From contig NZ_JAUSZI010000002.1 in NCBI RefSeq assembly GCF_030817415.1, positions 10,639,501-10,703,500 on the forward strand: a stretch of DNA of 64,000 bases, given 5' to 3'. Under the pieces are notes generated by a model. That model had not been told where the DNA came from and did no database searches. It saw only the letters and a program-made list of their open reading frames with translations. The DNA is from Streptomyces umbrinus. Lineage in GTDB: Bacteria; Actinomycetota; Actinomycetes; Streptomycetales; Streptomycetaceae. The position numbers and the translations under genes are program-made. Below are positions 1 to 8,487 of the stretch, in pieces. The stretch's first letter is position 1. Each line of letters starts with the position of its first letter.

Positions 1-574
1 CGGAGACGCGGATACTCGCCGACCTCCTCGGCCAGAGCCGGCAGGCCGGCGGTGCGGTGGTGATCCATGGGATCGCCGAGCAGTTCACGGTGGAGCCGTC
101 CGAGGACCAGGTCGATGAAGAGCACGTAGTGGCGGACCGCCCGGCGCTCGTCGAGTCCGGCGTCGGCGAGGATGTCCAGCACGGTCTCGACCAGCCGTAG
201 CGCGCCGGGTCCGTGGTTGGCACGGGTCATGAGGATGTCGACGAGACCGGGATAGGCGGCCAGTTCGCGGCGCATGCCGTCGGCGAGCCGCCGCAGCCGC
301 TCCTGCCAAGGGCCTTCGTCGATGTCCGGCGGCACGACATCGTGTTCCGCGATGGCGTTCATCACGAGATCGATCAGCCCGTTCTTGTCCGGCACGTGCC
401 GGTACAGCGCCATACGCGAGGCACCGAGGTCGGACGCGAGCCGCCGGATCGTCAGCGCATGCATGCCTTCATTGCGCGCGATCTCCAGAGCGGCGGCCAC
501 GATCTGCGCACGGCCAAGACTTCCCCAGGCGCGGCGGCCCGAAGATGTGCCTGCTGCTTCGGGGTCTTCGTCAC
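1..574 (-). pseudogene. TetR-family repressor, frameshifted, cut by left edge
   Basis: A TetR-type repressor read on the minus strand and running off the left edge. The N-terminal helix-turn-helix is clear (ALTIRRLASDLGASRMALYR), followed by an all-alpha ligand domain like the tetracycline-repressor C-terminal family. A GTG at 574 gives MTKTPKQQAHLRAAAPG, but the helix-turn-helix lies in another frame. One extra base in the CCCC run at 523-526 would join the two as APGGSLGRAQIVAAALEIAR. So the gene is either frameshifted or carries a sequencing error in a homopolymer. The perfect palindrome at 608-633 lies just upstream and is the obvious autoregulatory operator. The ligand and targets are unknown. 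Confidence 0.75.
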
Positions 575-607
575 AGGCAGAACCCGTGCGGGGAACCGTA
601 CTTGAGT

Positions 608-633
608 ATCTTGTGGACGCGCGTCCACAAGAT
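608..633. promoter_or_regulatory. 26-bp perfect palindrome, likely TetR operator
   Basis: Each 13-bp arm reads ATCTTGTGGACGC, and the second is the exact reverse complement of the first. The site lies between the divergent TetR gene (start 574) and the gene starting at 674, where a TetR-type autorepressor normally binds. Confidence 0.7.
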
Positions 634-673
634 TTAGGTTGCCCAACCTGATATCGAGTCAGAGGAGAGATCC

Positions 674-952
674 ATGTCCGCCGAATGGTCGGGGTGGCCT
701 TTGCTGGAGATCAACGCCGCCGAATTACCGCACGCCGAGGCCCGCTCGCTCGTGGCGCGCACTCTGAGTGAGGCGCTCGACCGAGATCAACCCTTTGCCG
801 CCCTGGTGCGGATGCCGCCTGATGCTCCGCGCGGTGGGGGCGGGTCGCGATGGTGGGCGACGGGGTCAACGACGCCGCAGCCCTTGCCCAGGCCGACCTC
901 GGTCCGGCCATGGACACCGGCACCGATGCGGCCGTCGAGGCCGGCGACCTGA
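674..952 (+). pseudogene. Start of a small conserved protein, joined to foreign DNA
   Basis: ATG at 674 follows a strong ribosome site (GAGGAGA). About 54 residues look like genuine protein (MSAEWSGWPLLEINAAELPH and on to PDAPRG). After about position 828 the frame becomes low-complexity, and the P-type ATPase remnant begins in another frame. I read this as the N-terminus of a small conserved Streptomyces protein of unknown function, cut by a deletion junction. The TetR operator upstream suggests it was once the repressor's target. Confidence 0.5.
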
Positions 953-1185
953 CGCTCGTACGCGGCGATCTGCGGGTCGCGGCTGATGCCATCCGGCTCT
1001 CCCGCCGCACCCTGGCCACCATCAAAGGCAACCTTTTCCGGGCCTTCGGCTACAACGTCGCCGCCCTGCCTCTGGCCGCGGCGAGCATGCTGAACCCCAT
1101 GATTACGGGGGCCGCCATGACCTTCTCGTCCGTGTTCGTCGTCGGGAACTCGCTGCGGCTGCGCCGATTCCGCGCAGCCGCCTGA
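838..1185 (+). pseudogene. Heavy-metal P-type ATPase (CopA-like), C-terminal remnant
   Basis: The frame begins at the hinge of a P1B-type ATPase ([21 protein letters not shown]). It continues through the metal-ATPase C-terminus with the last transmembrane pair ([20 protein letters not shown], then [21 protein letters not shown]). The metal-binding domain, actuator domain, phosphorylation loop (DKTGT) and the first six helices are all missing. An in-frame TGA lies near 828, so there is no route to a full protein. It is a deletion remnant of a copper exporter and fits the copper genes further on. Confidence 0.85.
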
Positions 1186-1193
1186 GCCCCTGG

Positions 1194-1231
1194 TGCAGGC
1201 CCGGTACCGATCGGCGGGTACCGGGCCTGCA
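1194..1231 (+). terminator. Hairpin after the ATPase remnant
   Basis: Perfect 15-bp stem (TGCAGGCCCGGTACC and its complement) with an 8-base loop, starting 9 bases after the ATPase stop codon. It has no U-tract, as is usual in Streptomyces. Confidence 0.7.
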
Positions 1232-1277
1232 ACGGCTCTACGATGAACCGCGTCTGCTGCTCCACGGGAGAAAACTC

Positions 1278-1563
1278 ATGTGGCGGCTCGGGTACGTTGA
1301 AGCGGAGCTTGTGAACAGCCTGCGCAGACGGAGACATCCGGTGGCAGCGCGGGGGAGTGACGACGAGTTCGACAGGACCAGAGTGGTCACGTGTGTCACG
1401 GCCATGGCCGTCGGCGACATCACCCAACAGTAAGGGCGTGCTGGTGCGGGAACAGATGCAGAGCCGAGCCGTGCTGCACGAGCCGGTCCACAGCCGCGAG
1501 GACTGCCCCGCGGCTGTCGGACACGGTCCCGTGCGGACCGCGGGGAGGTGCGGCGCCGCATGA
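1278..1563 (+). pseudogene. blaI: BlaI/MecI-family repressor, frameshifted
   Basis: ATG at 1278 follows GGGAG. The first frame (MWRLGYVEAELVNSLRRRRH) matches the start of the intact BlaI at 15577-15945 (RRLGDLEAEIMDRLWKWNRP), but it hits TAA at 1432-1434. The match continues in the next frame, where GVLVREQMQSRAVLHEPVHS parallels GWLLRTKQGRAWLYAPVRT of the intact copy. The shift is near 1420. The second frame ends at TGA 1561-1563, overlapping the M56 start as intact blaI-blaR pairs often do. The product would lack a usable dimer domain, so this repressor is probably dead. Confidence 0.75.
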
Positions 1564-2474
1564 ATGCAGTCCCCGCCCTCATCGGCTACGCGGCCGCCGT
1601 CGGTGTCGCAGTTCCGCGTCTCCTGCTCCGCAGCACGTGGACGCACCGTTCACCTGCCCTTGCCGTCGCGACGTGGCATGCGCTGACCGTGTCCTTCACC
1701 CTGGCGGTCGCGCTGGCTGCCTACCACCTCGCCGTGCCGACGGAGCACCTCCATGCAGGTGTGGTCGGCATCCTCCACACCTGTGGACTGGCTCTCGACA
1801 CCGGCAGCACGCCCAATCCGGACACGGCGGACGCTCTGGCGATCGCCCTGCCCGTCTTGCTGATGGCGCTCCTGCTCGGGTCCTTCGCCTACCAAGTGGT
1901 ACGCGCGCGTCGGGCACGCTCGCGCCATCTGTACATTCTGGACGTCGTCGGCCGCCGCTCGACCTCACTGCGCGCCACCGTCCTGGAACACGACCTGCCC
2001 GCCGCCTACTGCCTGCCCGGCCGGCACCCTCGTGTAGTCGTCAGCCGAGGTGCCCTGCGCCTGCTCTCCGACGACCAGCTCGAAGCCGTACTGGAACACG
2101 AGCGGGCTCACATCGCGGGCCGCCACCACCTGGCCATGGCCACCGCGGAGGCCTTCGCGTGGGTGTTCTGGTGGCTGCCGCTGGGCCGGCACGCGCGGGA
2201 GCAGACCGCGATGCTCCTGGAGATGAGCGCTGATGACCGTGCCCTGCGCTGCCAGTCACGCGAGGTTCTTGCCACGGCCCTGTACGAGATGGCCGCCGCG
2301 AAGGCGCCTGAGGGCGCCTTCGCCATCGGTGGCCCCGCCGCCCTCGCACGGCTCCAGCGCGTGCTCGCTCCGCCGCGGCGCCCGCATCCGTTGCTGTCCA
2401 TCTCGATGGCGGCCGCAGCCGCGATTGTCCCGCTGATCCCCTTGCTTGTCGGCTGTGTTCCGAGCATCGGGTAG
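1560..2474 (+). CDS. M56-family membrane metalloprotease (BlaR1-like)
   Basis: 304 aa. It is the membrane partner of BlaI-type repressors: a zinc metalloprotease that on signal cleaves or inactivates the repressor. Three to four hydrophobic segments are visible (near residues 4-24, 40-60, 93-112 and 280-300). The HExxH zinc motif is HERAH at 180-184, between the third and last segment. There is no penicillin-binding sensor domain, unlike true BlaR1, so the signal is unknown. ATG 1560 overlaps the stop of the decayed blaI (ATGA) and follows GGGGAGG. An in-frame GTG at 1548 is the alternative start. The adjacent repressor is broken; the only intact BlaI here is 13 kb away. Confidence 0.85.
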   Translation: MNAVPALIGYAAAVGVAVPRLLLRSTWTHRSPALAVATWHALTVSFTLAVALAAYHLAVPTEHLHAGVVGILHTCGLALDTGSTPNPDTADALAIALPVLLMALLLGSFAYQVVRARRARSRHLYILDVVGRRSTSLRATVLEHDLPAAYCLPGRHPRVVVSRGALRLLSDDQLEAVLEHERAHIAGRHHLAMATAEAFAWVFWWLPLGRHAREQTAMLLEMSADDRALRCQSREVLATALYEMAAAKAPEGAFAIGGPAALARLQRVLAPPRRPHPLLSISMAAAAAIVPLIPLLVGCVPSIG

Positions 2475-2842
2475 ATCCGCCGGTAACCGCGCCGCCCGTC
2501 TCGACGGTGGCCCGCTGCGTGCTGCCCGCCCGCTCACCCTGCGCACGGTAGGGAATCGGGACATGATCTGAAGCGCCCTGATACGCCCCCTCGGGGTCCG
2601 GTCCGCGTGCCGGCACCGCAGGTGGCGTATCCGACGGGCCGCAGTCGGTCACTCCCACTGCGGCCGTGCGAGTCTGCATGTGGATCATCGAGCACCTGAA
2701 ATCCCGCCGTCCCGTGAACGGTCACCTATTCCGCTACGTACTAAGGACATCAGTAGTTGACCGTCGGAGGACTCGAAGGCTGCCGTGCCGCGAGTCGGTG
2801 TTCGGCCGCGCCCGCTCGCCAGCCGGCCGATGCGGAAGGGTG
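2475..2842. other. Intergenic region with possible BlaI-type half sites
   Basis: No gene is supported. Near 2742-2760 the sequence has TACT and AGTA half sites facing each other across about nine bases (GTACTAAGGACATCAGTAG). This resembles, but does not closely match, the better AGTAGA-type sites at 5588 and 15359. The stretch presumably holds the promoter of the downstream DUF5134 gene. Confidence 0.35.
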
Positions 2843-2845
2843 ATG

Positions 2846-3763
2846 ATGGGAAGTCTGTCTCTGAGCTGGTCGGTTGCGCTGATCGCCGGCTTGGTAGCCG
2901 CAGTCAGCATGGTTCGGGTGCTTACCACCAGGGGCGGAGTGAGGTTCGCCGCAGGCGGCGATCTGTTGATGGGTGTGTGCATGGCGGCCATGGCGTTGCC
3001 TGCGACCGCGGCCTGGTACGCCGGGTACGGCATGTGGTGGGCAGCGGCGTTCGCCCTTCTCGGTCTCGGCGGTGTGGTGATGGCCGTACGTCACACGAAG
3101 GAATCCGGCTGGAGCCATGGCCGCCACTGGGTACACCTCATCGTGGGCAGCGTCGGCATGGTGATCATGACGCTGGCCATGACGAGCACGTCCTCCGGGC
3201 CGGTACTCGCTCTGGGAAACTCCATGGCGGACATGCCGGGCATGGAGCACATGGCCGGCATGGACAACACGACGGCAGGCACGGAACACATGGCCGGTAT
3301 GGAGGGCATGGCGGAAATGGAGGGCATGGCGGGAATGGAGATGCCGGGCATGGCCGCCGCCGCAGCCGGCAGTGACACTCCGGTTGCTTCTGCTTCCACC
3401 TCTGTGTGGCGGTTCGTTGTCGGGGCGCTAGCGGTGTACTTCCTGCTGTCGATCGGTGCGTCTGTGTGGGCGCGGGTCCGCGGCACCGATCGGATGGCAT
3501 CCGCGACAGGCCGGGAAGCAGGTCGTCGCAGGGCCTGGGTTCACTGGGCGCTCGCGATGCCGGACACCGTAGTCGTCTTCATCGCTTCCCTGACCATCTC
3601 CGTATGGGACAAAGCCCGCACCGCCCGTGGGCGCGGCGCCGTCGCGGGCAACAGCGGCCACGGGCGTCGTCGTCGCCTCGGTGCTGCGCCGGACGCGGCC
3701 CTGGCCGCACACATCGGCATGGGAGGGGCCATGTCGGCGATGCTGCTGATGATGGTCTCCTGA
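2846..3763 (+). CDS. DUF5134 membrane protein with Met/His-rich loop
   Basis: About 305 aa. The N-terminal half has five closely packed hydrophobic segments as in DUF5134 proteins. A central loop encoded at about 3220-3360 is very rich in Met and His (repeats such as MPGMEHMAGM and MEGMAEMEGMAGMEMPGM). Another transmembrane segment and a basic tail follow. Met-rich MxxM/MxM tracts are known Cu(I) ligands in copper-handling proteins, and the neighbouring copper genes support that role by inference. ATG 2846 or 2843 with AAGG just upstream is preferred; the frame stays open to 2666 but that part looks non-coding. Confidence 0.7.
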   Translation: MGSLSLSWSVALIAGLVAAVSMVRVLTTRGGVRFAAGGDLLMGVCMAAMALPATAAWYAGYGMWWAAAFALLGLGGVVMAVRHTKESGWSHGRHWVHLIVGSVGMVIMTLAMTSTSSGPVLALGNSMADMPGMEHMAGMDNTTAGTEHMAGMEGMAEMEGMAGMEMPGMAAAAAGSDTPVASASTSVWRFVVGALAVYFLLSIGASVWARVRGTDRMASATGREAGRRRAWVHWALAMPDTVVVFIASLTISVWDKARTARGRGAVAGNSGHGRRRRLGAAPDAALAAHIGMGGAMSAMLLMMVS

Positions 3764-4247
3764 CCGCCGCGCGGTCGATGCCGTACCTGCACCGGAGGGA
3801 CGCCTCCGCGACCGCCGACACCACATCGCGGCCTTGCTCCACCAGCCCCAGTACGTCACGGTCGGCGGCATTCCTCACGGATCGACTCCGTGAATGCGGC
3901 TGGCGCAGGCCTCGCGCGACCGGAGCCGGGTAGCCATCGGCGGCAGTGTCGCCCGCCGCAATTCCGGAAGATCTCCACGAGTGTGTATTGATCGGTGGCC
4001 CAGGAACGGACGTGCGGGTGATTCCCAACCAGGTCCGACAAGCCGGGTGGCCTCCTCGTCGCCTCCACCACAGCCTCGTACGACCGCATGCCTTCGGACA
4101 AGTCGCACCGACGAGTGCCGGAGCCGGAGGCTGTGCAGGGAGTGGACCAGCGGTGCCACGTCCCGGCCGACGGATCCGGCGCAGCACTGCTGAGTCTCAG
4201 GGCACGCCGGGCATGCTCTCCATGCCTTCGGACGTGTCACATGACGA
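3764..4247. other. Intergenic region, nothing recognised
   Basis: 484 bases between convergent genes. Several overlapping open frames exist, but none has a convincing start, ribosome site or recognisable motif. It may be decayed coding sequence. The only clear element is the hairpin at its right end. Confidence 0.4.
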
Positions 4248-4284
4248 AGCCCTGCCCGCCGACACTGGGTCGGCGGGCAGGGCT
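4248..4284 (-). terminator. Strong hairpin downstream of the L,D-transpeptidase
   Basis: Perfect 15-bp GC-rich stem (AGCCCTGCCCGCCGA and its complement) with a 7-base loop, 20 bases past the minus-strand stop at 4304. It probably also stops leftward and rightward read-through between the convergent genes. Confidence 0.8.
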
Positions 4285-4303
4285 CTCTTCGGGTGCGCGG
4301 ACG

Positions 4304-5563
4304 TCAGGCGAGCGCGCTGCCCTTCTTCCATGTCTCCCAGTTGACGTTCCAGGCGCTGTAGCCGTTGTTCACGTCCACGGTGTCCGTGGACTTGACGACG
4401 ATGACGGGATCGCCGTAGTTCACCTGGTCGTAGAACCACTTGGCGTTGGAGGTGCTCAGGCCGATGCAGCCGTGGCTGGCGTTGACCTTGCCGAACTTGC
4501 CGTCGTTCCACGGGGCGGCGTGGGCGTAGGTGCCCGAGGGGGTGAGCTGGACGTCCCACTTGACGGCGCCGAGGTCGTACGCCTCGGGGCCGAAGATGCC
4601 GACCGTGGCGGAGTTCATCCGGATCGTCGGCACCTTGCTGAGCACCACCATGGTGCCGTTCCAGGTCTCGAAGGTCTTCTTACCCGTGGAGACCGGGAGA
4701 GTCTTGATGACCTTGCCGTTCTCGGCCACGGTCATGGTCTTCTTGACCACGTCCACCGTGCTGACGACCGACTTGCCGATGGTGAAGTCGACCTCGCGTT
4801 TCTGGGTGCCGATCAGCTCGCCGTTCTTTACGCCGACCAGGTCCAACCGCAGCTTCACCTTGGTGCCGGGCTTCCAGTACTCCTTGGGCCGGAAGTCGAC
4901 CCGGTCCTTGCCGTCCCGGTCCTTCATCCAGTTCCACGCGCCCTCGACGGCCGGCGAGGAGGTCACGTTCAGCCTTCGCTCCACCCTCGCCTTGTCGTGA
5001 ATCGCCTTGTTGAAGACGATCGACACCGGAAGGGCGACGCCGACGGTGGCGCCCTTGTCGACGTTATAGGTGCCGACGAAGATCTCGTCCTTGCTCAGCG
5101 TTGTGAAGCTGCTGGTGCGGGTCTTCTTCTCGCCGTCGGAGGCGGCGAGTTGGGCCTTGAGTGTGTAGGTGGTGCCGTACCCGGTGGCATGGGACGAGAT
5201 CCAGGAGGTGCCGTCGGAGGACAGCGAGCCGTCGAGTGCCTTGCCGTCACCGGCGGTGACCGTGACCGATGCCAGTTTCCCGTCGCTCGCCCTTATTGTG
5301 AGCGGCTCGCCGGGTATGACGTCCTTGCTGTCCGTGGCGGGAGAGACCGTGACGGCAGCTGACCCGTTCCTGCCGGAATCCCCGTCCACCTCTGCACCCG
5401 GCTTTGAATCCGAGGCCGGCGATTCCTTCGAGGCTCCACCGTCGGACTGACTGCAGGCGGCCAGAGTCACGATTCCGGCCACGGCGAGTGCGGCGAACCC
5501 CAGCCGCCTGCGCCGAGGCCGTTGCTCTGCGCGCTCCTTGTGCCCCCGTCGGCTGTCTTGCAC
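4304..5563 (-). CDS. L,D-transpeptidase lipoprotein (Ig domains + YkuD)
   Basis: 419 aa. It forms 3-3 peptidoglycan crosslinks outside the membrane. A twin-basic signal peptide ends in the lipobox LAAC (Cys37), then a Ser/Gly linker and two Ig-like domains (about 60-245) as in mycobacterial LdtMt2. The YkuD catalytic domain follows, with the active site HGCIGLS (His364, Cys366). Length and architecture are normal for the family, so it should be active. GTG 5563 follows GGAGGA. A BlaI-type site lies 25 bases upstream, over the likely -10 region, so a BlaI repressor probably controls it. Confidence 0.93.
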   Translation of the reverse strand: MQDSRRGHKERAEQRPRRRRLGFAALAVAGIVTLAACSQSDGGASKESPASDSKPGAEVDGDSGRNGSAAVTVSPATDSKDVIPGEPLTIRASDGKLASVTVTAGDGKALDGSLSSDGTSWISSHATGYGTTYTLKAQLAASDGEKKTRTSSFTTLSKDEIFVGTYNVDKGATVGVALPVSIVFNKAIHDKARVERRLNVTSSPAVEGAWNWMKDRDGKDRVDFRPKEYWKPGTKVKLRLDLVGVKNGELIGTQKREVDFTIGKSVVSTVDVVKKTMTVAENGKVIKTLPVSTGKKTFETWNGTMVVLSKVPTIRMNSATVGIFGPEAYDLGAVKWDVQLTPSGTYAHAAPWNDGKFGKVNASHGCIGLSTSNAKWFYDQVNYGDPVIVVKSTDTVDVNNGYSAWNVNWETWKKGSALA

Positions 5564-5587
5564 AGTCGTCCTCCATCCAAATACAGC

Positions 5588-5604
5588 TAAGTAGATTAGT
5601 AGAC
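5588..5604 (-). promoter_or_regulatory. BlaI-type operator upstream of the L,D-transpeptidase
   Basis: Plus-strand TAAGTAGATTAGTAGAC: two AGTAGA half sites in direct orientation, 8 bases apart. It is nearly identical to the site at 15359-15377 in front of the NlpC/P60 gene. The rest of the 5564-5912 gap holds only the hairpin at 5847-5878 and a looser CGTAGTATACG-type motif near 5730. Confidence 0.6.
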
Positions 5605-5846
5605 GAGCGGCGACCTTGTTCGGTTCCCGCAGGTTGGGGCTCGTGGCTCCAGGGCTCGCGTGGGGTCAACGCGGCTGTGTGTCGCGGTTGTCAGGATTGG
5701 GGAGCGTGGATTGCTACGAAGCGTATTCGTAGTATACGAGGGTAGACCGAGAGGCGCCGCAGAACCCATTGGTTACCGGACAAGGGGACCCGTCACGGCC
5801 ACAACCACTCTCAGACGGTGCGGAGTTCGACTTCTTGAGAGCGGAA

Positions 5847-5878
5847 GGGCGGGCGATGCTCGCTGGCACCGCCCGCCC
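5847..5878 (-). terminator. Hairpin after the MFS gene
   Basis: 9-bp stem GGGCGGGCG/CGCCCGCCC with a 14-base loop, about 35 bases past the MFS stop on the minus strand. Confidence 0.6.
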
Positions 5879-5912
5879 CTCTGTTATGCGTCTCCGTTAT
5901 GGGCCGGTTGTG

Positions 5913-7211
5913 TCAGGCCGTCGAGGGCTCGCGCTGTTTGACGCGCGTCGGCGGTGCGAGCCGACCCGTGCGGTGCAGCCCGTACAGGGCGGCCGCGCAG
6001 CTGAGGCCGAGCACGAGCAGCGCCATCCACGGCAACGCGGACATCCCGGCGTCCCGGGCGGCGTCGAGCGCGACACCGGTGAGCAGGTTTCCGAGGGTGA
6101 TGCCGATGCCGCAGATGGTGTTGTAGAGCCCGTAGTGGGTGGCCACGAGGCGGTCACCGGAGAGGCGGACGATGGTGTCCATCTCGAAGGGGTACGCGAT
6201 CATCGTGCCCAGAGCGAGCAGCAGCGCGGAGAGTGCCGGAGGCACGGCCGCCAGCAGCCACAGGCCCATTCCGCCGTCCGGTACGGGAATTGCGGTCGCT
6301 GCCAACAGCGGCACGAACGCCACTCCCATGACCAGCAGACCCCACACCAGCGCGTGGCCCGGTTCCATGCGGGCCCTGCACCATGCGGTCACCCTGGTCT
6401 GCCCGAGGATCGTGCTCAGTCCGGAGACGGCGAAGAGCAGCGCCACCGCGGCCGTGCCGAACGTCCCGTCTCCGCCCAGCCGCCGTACCTCCAGCGGCAG
6501 CGCGAGATAGACCTGGAAGGACATGACATACGAGCCGATCATGGCCACGGAGAACAGCAGGAACGGCCGGTTGGCGAGGATGCCGCGCCACTGGGCCAGC
6601 ACGCTCTCCTGGTCCTGCTCGCGTTTCGCGTCATCGCCGCGGCGGGCGGGCAGGGCCCGGATCTGGACGATGCTCAGCAGAGCGAAGATCCCTGACGCGA
6701 CGAGGCACGTGACGCGGAAGCTCACACCGGTCAGCAGCATGCCCACCAGCGGGCCGAGCAGTATCCCGGCCTGGTAGAAGACGTTGAACAGCGCGAACGC
6801 CTCGACCCGTCGCTCACCCGCGTCCGCGGCCAAGTAGGCCCGCACGGCCGGATTGAACAGCGCTCCTGCCAGTCCCGTCGCCGCCGAAGCGGCGAGCAGG
6901 GCGGGTACGGACTCCACCAGACCGAGGGTCGCGAAGCCGACGATCCGCAGTACGAGCCCGGCGATGATCATCGGCTTGTAGCCGAGCCGGTCGGCCAGCG
7001 TGCCGCCCACCAGGAACATGCCCTGCTGGCTGAAGTTGCGCACGCCGAGGATCAGCCCGACCAGCCAGCCGGCCAGGCCGAGCGGGCCTGCCAGATGCGC
7101 GGCCAGGTACGGCATCAGCATGTAGAAGCCGAGGTTGATGCTGAACTGATTCACCATCAGCAGCTGAACACTGCGCTCGTAGGTACGAACCTGCGCGAGG
7201 GTGCTCTTCAT
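5913..7211 (-). CDS. MFS transporter
   Basis: 432 aa with about twelve hydrophobic segments and a short polar loop (PARRGDDAKREQDQES) after the sixth. The family's loop motif is visible as GGTLADRLGYKP. ATG 7211 overlaps the TGA of the PLP-enzyme gene by one base, so the two are translationally coupled. The pairing suggests export of the neighbouring enzyme's product or import of its substrate; the substrate is unknown. The longer frame to 7316 is rejected because it would overlap the enzyme's coding end. Confidence 0.85.
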   Translation of the reverse strand: MKSTLAQVRTYERSVQLLMVNQFSINLGFYMLMPYLAAHLAGPLGLAGWLVGLILGVRNFSQQGMFLVGGTLADRLGYKPMIIAGLVLRIVGFATLGLVESVPALLAASAATGLAGALFNPAVRAYLAADAGERRVEAFALFNVFYQAGILLGPLVGMLLTGVSFRVTCLVASGIFALLSIVQIRALPARRGDDAKREQDQESVLAQWRGILANRPFLLFSVAMIGSYVMSFQVYLALPLEVRRLGGDGTFGTAAVALLFAVSGLSTILGQTRVTAWCRARMEPGHALVWGLLVMGVAFVPLLAATAIPVPDGGMGLWLLAAVPPALSALLLALGTMIAYPFEMDTIVRLSGDRLVATHYGLYNTICGIGITLGNLLTGVALDAARDAGMSALPWMALLVLGLSCAAALYGLHRTGRLAPPTRVKQREPSTA

Positions 7212-8356
7212 CACGGCGTCTCCTCGGAGTCGGCCTCGGAGGCGGGAGCAAGGTCCACCACGTCGGTGTCCTGCTCCCGGCCGTTCAGCGCGAGCGGATC
7301 CACCACGGTGGTGCACCTGGTCCAGCGGGTGACCTCCTTTTCGTTCAGTCGGCCGATCACCTCAGGTTCGGGTGCGGGCGGGGCGTCGAGCAGGCCGTGC
7401 GCGGCACAGTAGTCGTCGTCGTAGACCGTGCCGAGATAGCGCTGCGGGCCGTCGGGGAAGATCGCCGCGATCCGGGTGTCCGTGGGTAGCGTGCGCGCCA
7501 GCCAGCCGGAGACCATCGCCACCGCGCCGACGCTCCAGCCGCCGGTTGCGTAGTGGGACGCGGCGAGTTGACGGCAGGTCCACACCGCTTCTGCCGGGGC
7601 GACCCAGTGGACCTCGCCGAAGTTGTCGTAGGCGACGTTGCGCGGGTAGATGCTGGAGCCGAGTCCCCGCATCAGCCGGGGCCGGGCGGGCTGCCCGAAG
7701 ATCGTCGAGCCGATGGTGTCGACGCCGACCAGCTTCAGATCGGGATAGAGCTGTTGGAGGACCCGGGAGACTCCGGCGGAGTGTCCGCCGGTGCCCACGC
7801 TGCACACCAGTACGTCGATGTGACCGAGTTCCGTGGCCAGTTCGAGTGCGAGCGGAGTGTACGCAGTTGTGTTGTCGGGGTTGTTGTACTGGTCCGGGCA
7901 CCACGAGCCGGGATACTGCTCCATCAGTTGCGCGACCCGGTCGCGGCGGGCCTGCTGCCAGCCGCCGGTCGGGTGTGGCTCGGAGACGAGGTTGACCTGG
8001 GCTCCGTACGCGGTGAGCAGCCGGGTCATGGACATCTCCAGGCCCGGATCGGTTACCAGGGTGACCGGATGGCCGTAGACCATGCCGGCCAGGGCGAGGC
8101 CCAGGCCGAGCGTGCCGCTGGTCGACTCGATGATCCTGGCTCCGGGGCGCAGATCGCCGCGGGCGCGTGCACGCTCCACCATGTGCAGGCCCGGACGGTC
8201 CTTGATGCCGCCGGGGTTGAAGCCCTCGAGCTTCGCCCAGAATCCGCGTCCTGCCGAGGCGAGGGGTTCGGATACGTGCAGCAGAGGGGTATTGCCGACC
8301 AGCCCGGACAGGGTGGAGCGGGCAGGAGAGGTCAGATCAGTTGTGGGGGAATTCAT
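7211..8356 (-). CDS. PLP-dependent cysteine synthase-family enzyme
   Basis: 381 aa, fold type II PLP enzyme. The cofactor lysine is in [10 protein letters not shown] (Lys52), and the phosphate-binding loop appears as [10 protein letters not shown]. It differs from housekeeping CysK in its 'GGIKDRP' lysine motif and a C-terminal extension of about 40 residues, as in SbnA- or cystathionine-synthase-like branches that make unusual beta-substituted amino acids. ATG 8356 is chosen; an in-frame ATG at 8398 is the alternative. It is coupled to the MFS gene. The reaction cannot be assigned from sequence alone. Confidence 0.8.
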   Translation of the reverse strand: MNSPTTDLTSPARSTLSGLVGNTPLLHVSEPLASAGRGFWAKLEGFNPGGIKDRPGLHMVERARARGDLRPGARIIESTSGTLGLGLALAGMVYGHPVTLVTDPGLEMSMTRLLTAYGAQVNLVSEPHPTGGWQQARRDRVAQLMEQYPGSWCPDQYNNPDNTTAYTPLALELATELGHIDVLVCSVGTGGHSAGVSRVLQQLYPDLKLVGVDTIGSTIFGQPARPRLMRGLGSSIYPRNVAYDNFGEVHWVAPAEAVWTCRQLAASHYATGGWSVGAVAMVSGWLARTLPTDTRIAAIFPDGPQRYLGTVYDDDYCAAHGLLDAPPAPEPEVIGRLNEKEVTRWTRCTTVVDPLALNGREQDTDVVDLAPASEADSEETP

Positions 8357-8487
8357 GGTCCGCTCTCGTTCGAAGATGTGCGTCAGGTGTTCGCTCATCT
8401 CGCATGCGGCCCGACCAGGGCAGGGGGTGCCCCGGCCCTGGTCGGGCAGCGCGCGGCAGCCGGTTCGTACGGCTGCGGCCGAGAGGT

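Noticed and set aside
3764..4247. A transposase or regulator remnant in the gap after DUF5134
   Set aside because: Several open frames exist but no stretch matched a family well enough to name.
4088..5362. Long plus-strand frame (424 codons) opposite the L,D-transpeptidase
   Set aside because: Shadow of the transpeptidase in high-GC DNA; composition is Val/Asp/Gly/Arg-rich with no homology, and the minus strand has all catalytic motifs.
5913..7316. Longer MFS start at 7316
   Set aside because: The extra 35 residues are Gly/Arg-rich and would lie within the coupled PLP-enzyme gene; ATG 7211 gives the expected first helix.
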